Positions 43,911-56,228 of a DNA stretch of 64,000 nucleotides are shown piece by piece. Numbering within the stretch: position 1 is the stretch's first letter; the number at the start of each line of letters is the position of its first letter. Under the pieces are notes generated by a model. The model did not search any database. It had not been told where the DNA came from and saw only the letters and a list, made by a program, of their open reading frames with translations. The stretch is from the NCBI RefSeq assembly GCF_024347415.1, contig NZ_AP025476.1:3410001-3474000 (forward strand), read 5' to 3'. The stretch comes from Vibrio crassostreae (lineage in GTDB: Bacteria; Pseudomonadota; Gammaproteobacteria; Enterobacterales; Vibrionaceae). Position numbers and translations under genes: made by a program.

Positions 43911-45122
43911 ATGAATATTTCTAAATTTCAACTGGTCTACCTTGCTGTTCTTTCAATGCTTGGCTTTATTGCGACCGATATGTACCTTCCTGCATTTAAG
44001 GCAATGGAAGTTGATTTCGCAACCGGCCCGGAGCAGATTGCTCTATCTCTAACCGTATTCCTTGGCGGTATGGCAATGGGTCAGCTTCTTTGGGGTCTGG
44101 CAAGTGACAAGTATGGTCACCGCAATACGCTGGCGGTTGGTCTTGTGATCTTTACGGCAGCTTCATTCGGCTTGGCATTCAGCACCGAGGTATGGCACCT
44201 ACTGACACTACGATTCATTCAAGCAATCGGTGTATGTGCGCCTGCGGTAATCTGGCAAGCCATGGTTATCAAGCGTTACTCGCAAAGTAGCAGCCAGCAA
44301 ATTTTTGCAACCATCATGCCTTTGGTTGCGTTATCTCCTGCACTAGCACCTCAGTTAGGTGTGTTACTGGCGGATAGCTTTGGCTGGCACAGTATCTTCA
44401 TCACATTGACCTTGATGGGTGCACTGCTAGTTGCAACCACAATGGCTCAACCAAAAGAAGCACCTGAAGTAAAACAGACATCGATTAAGACAGACATCAA
44501 GATGCTTCTTAAATCAAAGCCTTACATGGGTAATGTTTTAATGTTTGCTTCGGCATCTGCAGCGTTCTTCGCTTACCTAACGGGCATGCCAGAGATCATG
44601 GCTCAATTAGGCTACGAAGCAAAAGACATCGGTTTGAGCTTCATCCCACAAACGATCGCATTCATGGCGGGTGGTTACTTCGGTAAGCAAGCGGTGAAGA
44701 AGTATGGAGATGGCGTGGTGCTAAGAAATCTGATTGGTTTGTTCAGTGTTGCTGCAATGCTTATCTTCATCGCATCACAGTGGGAACTAACGTCAATCTG
44801 GCCTCTACTTGCACCTTTCTGTTTGATTGCAGTAGCAAATGGCGCACTTTACCCAATCGTAGTAAACCGTGCCCTATCAAGTGCCAAGCAAAGCCCAGCA
44901 ACAGCTGCTGGTCTACAAAATAGTCTGCAAATCAGTATCAGTGGCCTATCAAGTGCATTGGTCGCGGCAATGGCTAGCCAAGCACTAAGCGCAACGGGTA
45001 TTGCAGTTGTGATTTGTTTAGGTGCATTGTGGGTTGGCTATATTGTTTCGAACAAAGAGCTTTCTGAACACTTCGCGACACCAGACAACTCTCGAGTGGT
45101 CGCTGACGAGAAACAAGACTAG
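43911..45122 (+). CDS. punC: MFS transporter, PunC (YdhC)-like, Bcr/CflA family
   Basis: A 403-aa inner-membrane transporter with 12 predicted segments. It carries the MFS motif A region GLASDKYGHR near 61-70 and closely resembles E. coli PunC: GFIATDMYLPAFKAME, LRFIQAIGVCAPAVIWQAMVI, IFATIMPLVALSPALAPQLG, FIPQTIAFMAGGYFG, IAVANGALYPIVV. PunC is reported as a purine nucleoside importer in E. coli, although the broader family was named for drug export. No clear Shine-Dalgarno precedes the ATG. Confidence 0.85.
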   Translation: MNISKFQLVYLAVLSMLGFIATDMYLPAFKAMEVDFATGPEQIALSLTVFLGGMAMGQLLWGLASDKYGHRNTLAVGLVIFTAASFGLAFSTEVWHLLTLRFIQAIGVCAPAVIWQAMVIKRYSQSSSQQIFATIMPLVALSPALAPQLGVLLADSFGWHSIFITLTLMGALLVATTMAQPKEAPEVKQTSIKTDIKMLLKSKPYMGNVLMFASASAAFFAYLTGMPEIMAQLGYEAKDIGLSFIPQTIAFMAGGYFGKQAVKKYGDGVVLRNLIGLFSVAAMLIFIASQWELTSIWPLLAPFCLIAVANGALYPIVVNRALSSAKQSPATAAGLQNSLQISISGLSSALVAAMASQALSATGIAVVICLGALWVGYIVSNKELSEHFATPDNSRVVADEKQD

Positions 45123-45141
45123 TTCCTAAGTTAACGAAAAC

Positions 45142-45171
45142 AAAAAGAGCGAGATTACTCGCTCTTTTTTT
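45142..45171 (+). terminator. Bidirectional terminator between punC and glmU
   Basis: AAAAAGAGCGAG and CTCGCTCTTTTT enclose ATTA. U-runs occur on both strands, so it can end punC (plus) and glmU (minus) transcripts. Confidence 0.88.
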
Positions 45172-45234
45172 ATATCGATGGCTATTTAGAAAGAAACCAG
45201 TAGCTCTAACTAAATCATCTTGTTTATTACGGGA

Positions 45235-46596
45235 CTACTTTTTCTTAGTTGGACGTTTCCAATCAGCAATCTTACGTTCTTTAGCACGGCTGATAACTAA
45301 CTCATTTTCAGAAACATCGCGCGTTACTGTAGAGCCAGCACCAACGGTAGCACCATTACCAATCGTAACAGGCGCTATTAATTGGCTATCTGAACCAACG
45401 AATACGTCGTCGCCAATGATGGTCTTAAACTTATTCGCGCCATCGTAGTTACAAGTAATTGCACCCGCACCCACGTTTACACGCTGGCCAATTTCAGCAT
45501 CGCCTAGATACGTTAAGTGGTTCGCTTTCGAACCCTCACCAAGACAAGTATTTTTCACTTCTACGAAGTTACCGACGTGCGAGTTATTACGCATGTCAGC
45601 GCCAGGACGTAGACGAGTAAAAGGACCAACCGTACAGTCTTCACCGACCGTTGCACCTTCAATTACGCTGTATGGACGCACGATGGTGTTGTCATCGATC
45701 TCACAGTCTTTCAAGACACAACCGGTGCCGATAACCACGTTGTCGCCAATGCTTACGCTGCCTTCGATGATAACATTAGTATCAATCTCAACATCCATAC
45801 CGCACTGCAGTTCACCACGCAGATCAAAACGGCTTGGGTCGCGAAGCATTACGCCTTGCTTCAATAGCTTATCAGCTTGCTCAGCTTGGTAAGCGCGCTC
45901 TAGACGAGCAAGTTGAGAGCGGTCGTTCACGCCTTCCACTTCAATTGGGCTTACTGGGTGTACAGCTTCAACTGCACGACCTTCATCGTGAGCCGCAGCA
46001 ATAACGTCAGTCAGGTAGTATTCGCCTTGTGCGTTGTCGTTACTTAGGCCAGACAACCAACGCTTCAGATCACCACCAGTAGCAACCATAACGCCGGTGT
46101 TGATCTCTTTGATAAGCTTCTGCTCATCGGTTGCATCTTTCTGCTCAACGATAGCCACAACAGGGCCATTACGACGAATAATACGTCCGTAGCCCATTGG
46201 GTTGTCTAACACGACCGTAAGTAGCGCGATGCCACCGTTTGGTTGGGCGTCTAATAGGTTTTCAATGGTTTCAGGTGAGATCAGTGGAACATCACCGTAC
46301 AGTACCAATACTTTTTCATCATCAGCGAAATGTGCAGATGCTTGATCCACCGCGTGGCCTGTACCTAGCTGCTCAGCTTGCAGTGCCCAATTTACAGATT
46401 CTTCAGCTAGAGTAGCCTTCATCTGATCACCACCGTGGCCGTAAACCAGGTTGATATTTTGAGCGCCTAAACCATTACAGGTATCGATAACATGCTTCAC
46501 CATTGGCTTACCTGCAAGTGTGTGCAGAACCTTTGGTGTGTTTGAATACATGCGAGTGCCTTTGCCCGCCGCGAGAATTACCGCGCTAAACTTCAT
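45235..46596 (-). CDS. glmU: Bifunctional GlmU: N-acetylglucosamine-1-phosphate uridyltransferase and glucosamine-1-phosphate acetyltransferase
   Basis: Makes UDP-GlcNAc for peptidoglycan and LPS. The 453-aa protein has a pyrophosphorylase domain (residues 1-228: [13 protein letters not shown] at 6-18, [15 protein letters not shown]) and a left-handed beta-helix acetyltransferase domain ([37 protein letters not shown]). Start 46596 ([11 protein letters not shown]) is chosen over an upstream in-frame ATG because the family begins there. It stands near the atp operon as in E. coli. Confidence 0.96.
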   Translation of the reverse strand: MKFSAVILAAGKGTRMYSNTPKVLHTLAGKPMVKHVIDTCNGLGAQNINLVYGHGGDQMKATLAEESVNWALQAEQLGTGHAVDQASAHFADDEKVLVLYGDVPLISPETIENLLDAQPNGGIALLTVVLDNPMGYGRIIRRNGPVVAIVEQKDATDEQKLIKEINTGVMVATGGDLKRWLSGLSNDNAQGEYYLTDVIAAAHDEGRAVEAVHPVSPIEVEGVNDRSQLARLERAYQAEQADKLLKQGVMLRDPSRFDLRGELQCGMDVEIDTNVIIEGSVSIGDNVVIGTGCVLKDCEIDDNTIVRPYSVIEGATVGEDCTVGPFTRLRPGADMRNNSHVGNFVEVKNTCLGEGSKANHLTYLGDAEIGQRVNVGAGAITCNYDGANKFKTIIGDDVFVGSDSQLIAPVTIGNGATVGAGSTVTRDVSENELVISRAKERKIADWKRPTKKK

Positions 46597-46725
46597 TGTA
46601 AACCTATCCAACGTTATTTTTATTAAGCCGATATTGTAACCGTTTTTGGCCAAAAAATTAAATCGCAATAACCATTTAACCAGTAGTGATACGTAAAAGA
46701 AGCATTTTTGAGAATCTAAAAATGC

Positions 46726-46750
46726 AAAAAGGCGACCCTTAGGTCGCCTT
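46726..46750 (-). terminator. Terminator of the atp operon
   Basis: AAGGCGACC pairs with GGTCGCCTT, followed on the minus strand by TTTTTGCATTTTT. A second stem (GCATTTTT...AAAAATGC, 46702-46725) lies next to it. Confidence 0.88.
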
Positions 46751-46779
46751 TATCTCAGAGTCTATAATCTTAAAAAAGA

Positions 46780-47202
46780 TTAACGACGCTGTTTTGTCAG
46801 TTCGATAACTCGTAACTGAGCAATGGCTTTAGCCAGTTCACCGGCCGCTTGTGCGAAGTCTATGTCGCCATGCTGATTTTGGATATTCTCCACAGCCTTG
46901 CGTTTAGCTTCTTCCGCCTTTGCTGCGTCTAGCTCTTCACCACGGATAGCTGTATCAGCCAGTACAGTCGCTGTACCAGGCTGAACTTCTACCATACCAC
47001 CAGAAACATAAATGATTTCTTCGTGGCCGTGCTGCTTAACAATACGCACCATACCAGGCTTGATAGCGGTCAGCAGTGGAGTATGACCATGGAAAATACC
47101 AAGCTCACCCTCACTACCGGTCACCTGAAACGTCTCAACAAGGCCTGAGAAAATTTGTTTCTCTGCGCTTACAACGTCTAGGTGAAAGGTTATTGCTGCC
47201 AT
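46780..47202 (-). CDS. atpC: ATP synthase epsilon subunit
   Basis: The 140-aa F1 stalk subunit that couples gamma rotation and inhibits ATP hydrolysis. N-terminal beta-barrel with [25 protein letters not shown] (about 30-54) and a C-terminal two-helix part rich in Ala and charged residues. Last gene of atpIBEFHAGDC. Confidence 0.97.
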   Translation of the reverse strand: MAAITFHLDVVSAEKQIFSGLVETFQVTGSEGELGIFHGHTPLLTAIKPGMVRIVKQHGHEEIIYVSGGMVEVQPGTATVLADTAIRGEELDAAKAEEAKRKAVENIQNQHGDIDFAQAAGELAKAIAQLRVIELTKQRR

Positions 47203-47220
47203 ATCGCCTCCTAGTTAGCC

Positions 47221-48642
<1,422 letters not shown>

Positions 48643-48658
48643 TTAGTTTTACCTAAGC

Positions 48659-49525
48659 TTAAACCGCAGCTGCGCCTGAAACGATCTCAGAAAGTTCTTG
48701 TGTAATCGCCGCTTGACGCGCTTTGTTATACACAAGTTCTAAGTCATCAATAATGTCACCAGCGTTATCTGTTGCTGATTTCATTGCAATCATTCGAGCC
48801 GCTTGCTCACAAGCAAGGTTCTCAACCACACCTTGGTACACTTGAGATTCGACATAGCGAACCAATAGTGCATCTAGTAGTGGTTTTGGCTCGGGCTCAT
48901 AAATGTAGTCCCAAGAATGACTGCGTTTCATTTCTTCGCTGTCTGATTTAGGCAAAGGAAGTAATTGATCGATCGTTGGTTCTTGAACCATAGTGTTTTC
49001 AAACTTGTTGAACACTACGAACAGGCGATCTAATTCGCCTTCATCATATTTCTTCAGCATAACGCTTACAGAGCCAATCAAGTCTTCAAGGCTTGGACGA
49101 TCGCCCAGACCAGAAACTTGAGCTGCTACTTTCGCGCCGCTGTTATTGAAAAATGCTGTCGCTTTAGAACCTACAATTGCAAGTTCAACGTCAGCACCTT
49201 TCTCAGACCAATCTTTCATGTCGTTCATGGCTTTCTTAAACAAGTTAATGTTCAAACCACCACAAAGACCACGGTCTGTAGAAACGATGATGTAACCAAC
49301 ACGTTTGGCTTCACGTTCCTCAAGATAAGGATGCTTATACTCGAGGCTACCATTAGCCAAATGACCGATCACTTTACGCATTGTTTCTGCATATGGACGA
49401 GTAGCTTCCATTGCGTCTTGAGAACGACGCATTTTTGAAGCTGCTACCATTTCCATTGCTTTCGTAATCTTCTGTGTGCTTTTAACACTACCGATTTTAT
49501 TACGTATCTCTTTTGCGCCGGCCAT
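48659..49525 (-). CDS. atpG: ATP synthase gamma subunit
   Basis: The rotating central shaft of F1, 288 aa, with the N-terminal helix [33 protein letters not shown] and the C-terminal [39 protein letters not shown] that form the coiled coil inside the alpha3-beta3 ring. Confidence 0.97.
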   Translation of the reverse strand: MAGAKEIRNKIGSVKSTQKITKAMEMVAASKMRRSQDAMEATRPYAETMRKVIGHLANGSLEYKHPYLEEREAKRVGYIIVSTDRGLCGGLNINLFKKAMNDMKDWSEKGADVELAIVGSKATAFFNNSGAKVAAQVSGLGDRPSLEDLIGSVSVMLKKYDEGELDRLFVVFNKFENTMVQEPTIDQLLPLPKSDSEEMKRSHSWDYIYEPEPKPLLDALLVRYVESQVYQGVVENLACEQAARMIAMKSATDNAGDIIDDLELVYNKARQAAITQELSEIVSGAAAV

Positions 49526-49573
49526 CGTTACTCTCCGTTAATGGTATGAGGTGGCCCTAAGACCACCTACCAA

Positions 49574-51115
49574 TTACCAGGTCTGGGTTGCCTTGAAATC
49601 GTCAACAAGCTTCTTCAGCTCAGCTTCGATTTCTTTATTGAAAGCACCCGTTGTGTCGATCTGTGTTGCTAGATCGGCATATTGACCACGAGCAAACGAC
49701 AGTAAAGCAGCTTCAAAATCTAGAACTTTAGAAAGTTCAACGTCTTGAAGGTATCCACGCTCTGCAGCGAAGATTACTAGAGCTTGGTCAAATACAGACA
49801 TAGGAGCGTATTGCTTCTGCTTCATCAGTTCTGTAACTTTTTGACCGTGGTCTAGCTGCTTCTTAGTCGCTTCATCAAGATCCGAAGAGAACTGAGCAAA
49901 TGCTGCAAGTTCACGGTATTGAGCTAGAGCAGTACGGATACCGCCAGATAGCTTCTTGATGATTTTAGTCTGCGCCGAACCACCTACACGAGAAACTGAG
50001 ATACCTGGGTCAACAGCTGGACGTACGCCCGCGTTGAATAGCTCAGTTTGTAGGAAGATCTGACCATCAGTAATCGAGATTACGTTCGTTGGTACGAATG
50101 CAGATACGTCACCAGCTTGCGTTTCGATGATAGGAAGAGCAGTTAAAGAACCAGTCTTGCCTGTCACTTCGCCGTTAGTGAATTTTTCTACGTATGCTTC
50201 GCTTACACGAGCAGCACGCTCTAGTAGACGAGAGTGAAGGTAGAAAACATCACCTGGGAACGCTTCACGACCTGGTGGACGCTTAAGTAGTAGCGAGATT
50301 TGACGGTAAGCTACAGCTTGCTTAGATAGATCATCATAAACAATCAGTGCATCTTCACCGCGATCACGGAAGTATTCGCCCATCGCACAACCAGCATACG
50401 GTGCAAGGTATTGCAGCGCTGCAGATTCAGAAGCAGATGCAACAACAACAACAGTGTTTGCTAGTGCGCCGTGCTCTTCTAGTTTGCGAACTACGTTAGC
50501 AATAGTCGACGCTTTTTGGCCGATAGCTACGTAGATAGAGAAAATACCAGAATCTTTTTGGTTAATAATCGCATCGATCGCCATTGCTGTTTTACCAGTC
50601 TGACGGTCACCGATTACTAGTTCACGTTGACCACGACCGATAGGGATCATTGAGTCAACAGACTTGTAACCAGTTTGAACAGGTTGATCTACCGATTTAC
50701 GGTCGATTACACCTGGTGCGATAATTTCTACAGGCGAAGTCAATTTAGCTTCGATTGGACCTTTACCATCAATTGGCTCACCTAGCGTGTTTACAACACG
50801 ACCAAGCATTTCAGGACCTACTGGTACTTCTAGAATACGACCAGTACCTGTAACTTTCATGCCTTCCTGTAGGTCAGCATACGGGCCCATTACAACAGCA
50901 CCAACCGAATCACGGTTCAAGTTTAGTGCTAGAGCGTAACGGCCACCCGGTAGTTCGATCATTTCACCTTGCATCACGTCCGCTAGGCCGTGGATGCTAA
51001 GGATGCCATCGCTTACAGAAACGATAGTACCTTCATTGCGAGCTTCACTAACAACGTCGAAAGATTCAATACGTTGTTTAATTAGATCGCTAATTTCAGT
51101 GGAATTAAGTTGCAT
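49574..51115 (-). CDS. atpA: ATP synthase alpha subunit
   Basis: Non-catalytic F1 subunit, 513 aa, same length as E. coli. Walker A GDRQTGKT (169-176), [41 protein letters not shown] and the [17 protein letters not shown] signature are present. Start 51115 ([16 protein letters not shown]) is chosen over an in-frame ATG ten codons upstream that overlaps atpH. Confidence 0.98.
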   Translation of the reverse strand: MQLNSTEISDLIKQRIESFDVVSEARNEGTIVSVSDGILSIHGLADVMQGEMIELPGGRYALALNLNRDSVGAVVMGPYADLQEGMKVTGTGRILEVPVGPEMLGRVVNTLGEPIDGKGPIEAKLTSPVEIIAPGVIDRKSVDQPVQTGYKSVDSMIPIGRGQRELVIGDRQTGKTAMAIDAIINQKDSGIFSIYVAIGQKASTIANVVRKLEEHGALANTVVVVASASESAALQYLAPYAGCAMGEYFRDRGEDALIVYDDLSKQAVAYRQISLLLKRPPGREAFPGDVFYLHSRLLERAARVSEAYVEKFTNGEVTGKTGSLTALPIIETQAGDVSAFVPTNVISITDGQIFLQTELFNAGVRPAVDPGISVSRVGGSAQTKIIKKLSGGIRTALAQYRELAAFAQFSSDLDEATKKQLDHGQKVTELMKQKQYAPMSVFDQALVIFAAERGYLQDVELSKVLDFEAALLSFARGQYADLATQIDTTGAFNKEIEAELKKLVDDFKATQTW

Positions 51116-51128
51116 GCTCCAATCCCCA

Positions 51129-51662
51129 TTAAGACTGCAATGCATCGCTCAGGCGGTCTAAACGACTGCGCGCTGAGTTATCGATGACTAGGTCTCCGGC
51201 TCGAATAATAACTCCACTAAGTAGAGTCTCATCTATACTGCAATTCAGCTGAACTTTGCGCGCTAAGCGCTGTTCCAATTTGCTGCTGATCTCTGCGCAT
51301 TGTTCTTCAGAAAGTTCTACCGCTGAAGTAACTTCAACGTCGATCTCTTTCTCATACTCTTTTTTGAGTATAAAGAACTCTTTACAAACATCAGGAAAAG
51401 CCATTAAGCGGCCATTCTCTGCCATCACTTTAATTAAGTTCTGACCGAATTCATCAAATTGTTCGCCACAAATTACAATGAATACTTCAGCTAATTTTTC
51501 AGCAGTCATAGAACCGCTTAATAAATTATGAACATCATCATTTTGTGCCACTTCGGCAGCAAAAGTAAGCATCTGACCCCATTGGTCTAGCTCACCTTTA
51601 TCTACCGCAAAGTCAAACGCTGCTTTAGCATAGGGGCGTGCGATTGTAGTCAAATCAGACAT
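51129..51662 (-). CDS. atpH: ATP synthase delta subunit
   Basis: 177-aa subunit at the top of F1 that binds the peripheral stalk. Starts [15 protein letters not shown] and ends with the [22 protein letters not shown] signature. Lies 13 bases before atpA and 15 after atpF. Confidence 0.96.
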   Translation of the reverse strand: MSDLTTIARPYAKAAFDFAVDKGELDQWGQMLTFAAEVAQNDDVHNLLSGSMTAEKLAEVFIVICGEQFDEFGQNLIKVMAENGRLMAFPDVCKEFFILKKEYEKEIDVEVTSAVELSEEQCAEISSKLEQRLARKVQLNCSIDETLLSGVIIRAGDLVIDNSARSRLDRLSDALQS

Positions 51663-51677
51663 ATACAGCCCCTTGCT

Positions 51678-52148
51678 TTAAAGTTTTGCAGTAATGTTGT
51701 TAAGAAGATCATCGTGTACATCTTTATCGATTGTACGTTCAAGGATTTTCTCAGCACCAGCTATAGCCAGAGTTGCGACTTGTTTGCGCAGGTCATCACG
51801 GGCACGTGTACGCTCTGCTTCAATTTCTGCTTCAGCTTGCGCTAAGATTTTCTGGCGTTCTGCCTGAGCTTCTTCGCGTGCTTCATCAATAATTTGAGCT
51901 TTACGTTTGTTTGCCTGATCAATAACCTCAGTTGCAGTGCGCTTTGCTTCTTTCATTTGCTCAGAAGCGTTGGCTTGTGCCAGGTTCAAGTCTTTAGCAG
52001 CGCGTTCAGCGGCTACTAGACCGTCAGCAATTTTTTTCTGACGTTCTTCAATTGCTTGCATGATTGGTGGCCATACATATTTCATGCAGAACCAAACAAA
52101 CAATGAAAAAGCAATTGCTTGACCTAACAGAGTTGCGTTCATATTCAC
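51678..52148 (-). CDS. atpF: ATP synthase subunit b
   Basis: 156-aa peripheral stalk subunit with one N-terminal membrane helix ([21 protein letters not shown]) and a long charged helix for dimerisation. The likely start is GTG at 52146-52148, giving [10 protein letters not shown], matching E. coli MNLNATILGQ; the ATG two codons later is further from GAGGGG. Confidence 0.95.
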   Translation of the reverse strand: MNMNATLLGQAIAFSLFVWFCMKYVWPPIMQAIEERQKKIADGLVAAERAAKDLNLAQANASEQMKEAKRTATEVIDQANKRKAQIIDEAREEAQAERQKILAQAEAEIEAERTRARDDLRKQVATLAIAGAEKILERTIDKDVHDDLLNNITAKL

Positions 52149-52206
52149 AACAGCTACCCCTCGTTAAGAATCAACTACAAAAATTTAATTAACTATTGAG
52201 AGTTAA

Positions 52207-52464
<258 letters not shown>

Positions 52465-52514
52465 TTACGTTCTCCGATTAACATTAATAGTTAGAATAAA
52501 GCTTAAAAATTTTT

Positions 52515-53315
<801 letters not shown>

Positions 53316-53320
53316 TCATC

Positions 53321-53710
53321 CTATTTTTTATTGTTAATGAAAAGCACTGGCGCAAAGATATTAATACCTAGAACCAGTAAATAGGTCAGTTTGAGGGGAA
53401 CTAATTCCACCTGCATATACATGTAGACAATAGAGAATAGTAAAACTGTGATAAGGATTTTTAGCGCTTCGCCTGCATAGAACGACGCCGCAACTAACTT
53501 AGTTGCACGAGCTCCACTAAATAGGAAAGCACACACACAAAAAACTGCATTTGCGATGACAAAAATACCGCCACCGATTAATGCAGCAAAACCCCAATCA
53601 GGATTAACAGCTAAACCTAACCCTATCGCCACTAATATAACCGCGCTAAGCTCGATCAATAACATTTGCTTTGCAAGCACTCGTCCTGGTCTTGCTAACG
53701 CCGCTACCAT
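53321..53710 (-). CDS. atpI: ATP synthase subunit I
   Basis: 129-aa protein with four membrane segments, first gene of the atp operon and thought to help c-ring assembly. Ends eight bases before the atpB start. Sequence is weakly conserved, so the call rests on position, length and topology. GAGGAA precedes the ATG. Confidence 0.9.
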   Translation of the reverse strand: MVAALARPGRVLAKQMLLIELSAVILVAIGLGLAVNPDWGFAALIGGGIFVIANAVFCVCAFLFSGARATKLVAASFYAGEALKILITVLLFSIVYMYMQVELVPLKLTYLLVLGINIFAPVLFINNKK

Positions 53711-53775
53711 GTATTCGTTCCTCTTTTAAGCCTTCTTTACTACTCGCTTAAAAGCGTGCTGAGAAATTGGCGAAA

Positions 53776-53803
53776 ATTATACGTTCAGCCAAATTGATTG
53801 CAA
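53776..53803 (-). promoter_or_regulatory. atp operon promoter
   Basis: Minus-strand TTGCAA (53798-53803), 16-bp spacer, TATAAT (53776-53781), about 65 bp upstream of atpI. An FNR-like TTGACCTAAATCAA lies further upstream at 53880-53893. Confidence 0.65.
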
Positions 53804-53902
53804 TAACAACGCAGCAATCATTTACATTTTTGCATACAAACCGACAACTTTTGTACGAAATTACTTGTTTATTACATAATTGACCTAAATCAATTATCTC
53901 AT

Positions 53903-54784
53903 TTAGTACTCTAGTTTAGCAATAAGTTGCTCTAATTTGTGAGGCTCATCAAGAGTAATCGTCACTTTTGACTTACCACTAACAGAACGAGTAACTGAAA
54001 CGTTTGCTTGCAATTTTTCCGTGAGTCTTCGTGAAAGTTCGATAGCTTCTGTGTCTTCAGGCTTCGATTCAGCTTCAACGTCTGGTTTTAAACACTTTTT
54101 GACAAGTTGCTCAGTTTGACGCACGGTCATTTTTTTGGTTGCCGCAGTATTTGCAGCTTCAACCTGGGTATCACCTTCAAGCGCAAGCAGTGCTCGAGCA
54201 TGCCCCATTTCCAGTTGTTTATTGGAAACTAAACCTTTCACTTCATTTTCGAGCTGATTTAGACGTAATAAGTTACTCACCGTTGCTCTCGATTTACCGA
54301 TCACATCAGCGACTTGTTGGTGTGTCAGCTCAAATTCGTTCTGTAGGCGCTCTAGCGCTTGTGCTTCTTCGATAACATTCAGATCTTCACGCTGAATATT
54401 CTCAATCAACGCCATCGCGATAGCGGCTTTGTCTTCGACTCTCTTGACCAAACATGGCACTTGTTTAAGGCCAGCTTGACGAGCCGCTCTCCAACGACGT
54501 TCACCAGCAATAATCTCGAACTGGTCGTGCGCCAATGGGCGAACTACGATCGGTTGGATAATGCCTTGAGATTGAATTGATGCTGCCAGCTCTTCTAGCG
54601 CTTCAGGCGCAATATCCTTACGCGGTTGATATACACCAGGCTTCAAGCAACCAACAGCCAGTTCAATAAGCTCACCATCAGCCGACAACGCCTGACTATG
54701 AGAAGCAACTTGCTGTTTTTCACGAGCCAATGAGCTAGTTGCAAGCAATGCATCTAGCCCTTTTCCTAAACCACGCTTAGACAT
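53903..54784 (-). CDS. parB: Chromosome partitioning protein ParB
   Basis: A 293-aa CTPase-type clamp that loads at parS. It has the ParB nuclease-like N-terminal domain with GERRWRAARQAG (the CTP-binding box), a helix-turn-helix in TLHQQ-type ELTHQQVADVIGKSRATVSNLLRLNQL, and a C-terminal dimerisation region (TITLDEPHKLEQLIAKLEY). Lies 23 bases after parA. A matching parS site is in this window at 1025-1040. Confidence 0.96.
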   Translation of the reverse strand: MSKRGLGKGLDALLATSSLAREKQQVASHSQALSADGELIELAVGCLKPGVYQPRKDIAPEALEELAASIQSQGIIQPIVVRPLAHDQFEIIAGERRWRAARQAGLKQVPCLVKRVEDKAAIAMALIENIQREDLNVIEEAQALERLQNEFELTHQQVADVIGKSRATVSNLLRLNQLENEVKGLVSNKQLEMGHARALLALEGDTQVEAANTAATKKMTVRQTEQLVKKCLKPDVEAESKPEDTEAIELSRRLTEKLQANVSVTRSVSGKSKVTITLDEPHKLEQLIAKLEY

Positions 54785-54807
54785 TGAGCGAATTCCTTTG
54801 GTTGGAC

Positions 54808-55581
54808 CTATACTGGGACTTCTTCACGACGCAACATTTCGCCAGCAAGAGCAAGGTAAGCCTTAGCTCCTGCGGAATATTTGTCGTAGTACATTGCTGG
54901 CTTGCCGTGACTCGGGGCTTCTGCCAGACGCACATTTCTAGGGATCACAGTTCGGTAGACTTTGCTACCAAAGTGTTTTTTGAGTTGATCAGATACTTCG
55001 TTCGATAAGCGGTTGCGAGGATCGTACATAGTACGCAGAAGACCTTCGATCTTCAGGTTCTCGTTTACAACAGCCGCTAGCTTACTGATGGTATCCATCA
55101 ATGCAGTCAAACCTTCCAAAGCAAAGTATTCACATTGCATAGGAACCAATACGGAGTCGGCCGCAGCCATCGCGTTGATTGTAAGAAGGTTTAATGAGGG
55201 TGGGCAATCAATAAAGATGAAATCATAGTTATTGCGAATGGATTCGAGTGCATTTTTTAAACGAACTTCACGAGCAAACACTTCCATCAGCTTGATTTCT
55301 GCCGCAGTAACATCACCGTTAGCGGCGATGAGGTCATAATTGCCAGATGTACTCCGGCAAACTACCTCATCAAATGGGGTGTCTTCAACCAACAAATCGT
55401 AAGCAGTTGCTTCAACTTGATACTTGTCGACACCGCTCGCCATAGTGGCATTACCTTGAGGATCGAGGTCAACAACCAATATCTTGCGTTTTGTTGCCGC
55501 CATTGATGCTGCTAAATTAATGCAAGTTGTTGTTTTTCCTACGCCGCCCTTTTGGTTGGCAATTGCTACGATTCTACCCAC
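54808..55581 (-). CDS. parA: Chromosome partitioning ATPase ParA
   Basis: A 257-aa Walker-type ATPase that moves ParB-parS complexes. Deviant Walker A KGGVGKTTT (11-19), VVDLDPQGNAT (about 37-47) and FIFIDCPPSLNLLTINAM. It has no long N-terminal DNA-binding extension, as usual for chromosomal ParA. In one operon with rsmG and mnmG upstream, parB downstream. Confidence 0.97.
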   Translation of the reverse strand: MGRIVAIANQKGGVGKTTTCINLAASMAATKRKILVVDLDPQGNATMASGVDKYQVEATAYDLLVEDTPFDEVVCRSTSGNYDLIAANGDVTAAEIKLMEVFAREVRLKNALESIRNNYDFIFIDCPPSLNLLTINAMAAADSVLVPMQCEYFALEGLTALMDTISKLAAVVNENLKIEGLLRTMYDPRNRLSNEVSDQLKKHFGSKVYRTVIPRNVRLAEAPSHGKPAMYYDKYSAGAKAYLALAGEMLRREEVPV

Positions 55582-55595
55582 TATGGCCTCGCTGA

Positions 55596-56228
55596 TTATC
55601 CCTGACGCGATAAAGTAACTAGATGACGCTCTCCATCAAGCTCTGGCACTTGCAAAGCTTTAATGTCTGTCACTGAACACCATTCAGGTAACAGGTCGAT
55701 TTCGTCTCTAGGATGTTGTCCCTTAAGAGCCAAAAATACACCGGATTGCTCTTTAGGTAAATGGTGACACCACTCTACCATGTCTGTCATTGACGCAAAT
55801 GCACGACTGAGCACTGCATCAAACTTTTCTTCTGGTTGAAATTCTTCAACGCGACTTTGAACCGGTACCACGTTGTCGATACCCAGCTCATGAATCACCT
55901 GTTTGATAAAACGAATACGCTTACCTAAGCTGTCTAGCAAGTAAAACTCGCAGTCTGGATTCATGATTGAGAGCGGAATCCCAGGAAGACCAGGCCCCGT
56001 GCCAACATCGATAAAGCGCTTACCTTGTAAGTGAGTGCTAACAATGATGCTATCTAAGATATGTTTCACCATCATTTCTTGCGGGTCACGAACTGACGTT
56101 AGGTTATAAGCTTTGTTCCACTTATTCAGTAACTCAACGTAGCCAACTAACTGGCCACGTTGCTTTTCAGATACTTCAAGTTCAGTCTGGCCAATCAGGT
56201 GATCCAGTTTTTCGCGTAATGCGCTCAT
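55596..56228 (-). CDS. rsmG: 16S rRNA m7G527 methyltransferase RsmG (GidB)
   Basis: A 210-aa SAM-dependent methyltransferase that modifies G527 of 16S rRNA. SAM loop [15 protein letters not shown] (about 66-80), [15 protein letters not shown] and [12 protein letters not shown]. The ATG overlaps the mnmG stop by one base (TAATG). Confidence 0.97.
   Translation of the reverse strand: MSALREKLDHLIGQTELEVSEKQRGQLVGYVELLNKWNKAYNLTSVRDPQEMMVKHILDSIIVSTHLQGKRFIDVGTGPGLPGIPLSIMNPDCEFYLLDSLGKRIRFIKQVIHELGIDNVVPVQSRVEEFQPEEKFDAVLSRAFASMTDMVEWCHHLPKEQSGVFLALKGQHPRDEIDLLPEWCSVTDIKALQVPELDGERHLVTLSRQG

Noticed and set aside
49118..49438. 106-codon ORF antisense to atpG
   Set aside because: It mirrors a conserved gene, has no start signal and a composition expected from the complementary strand.
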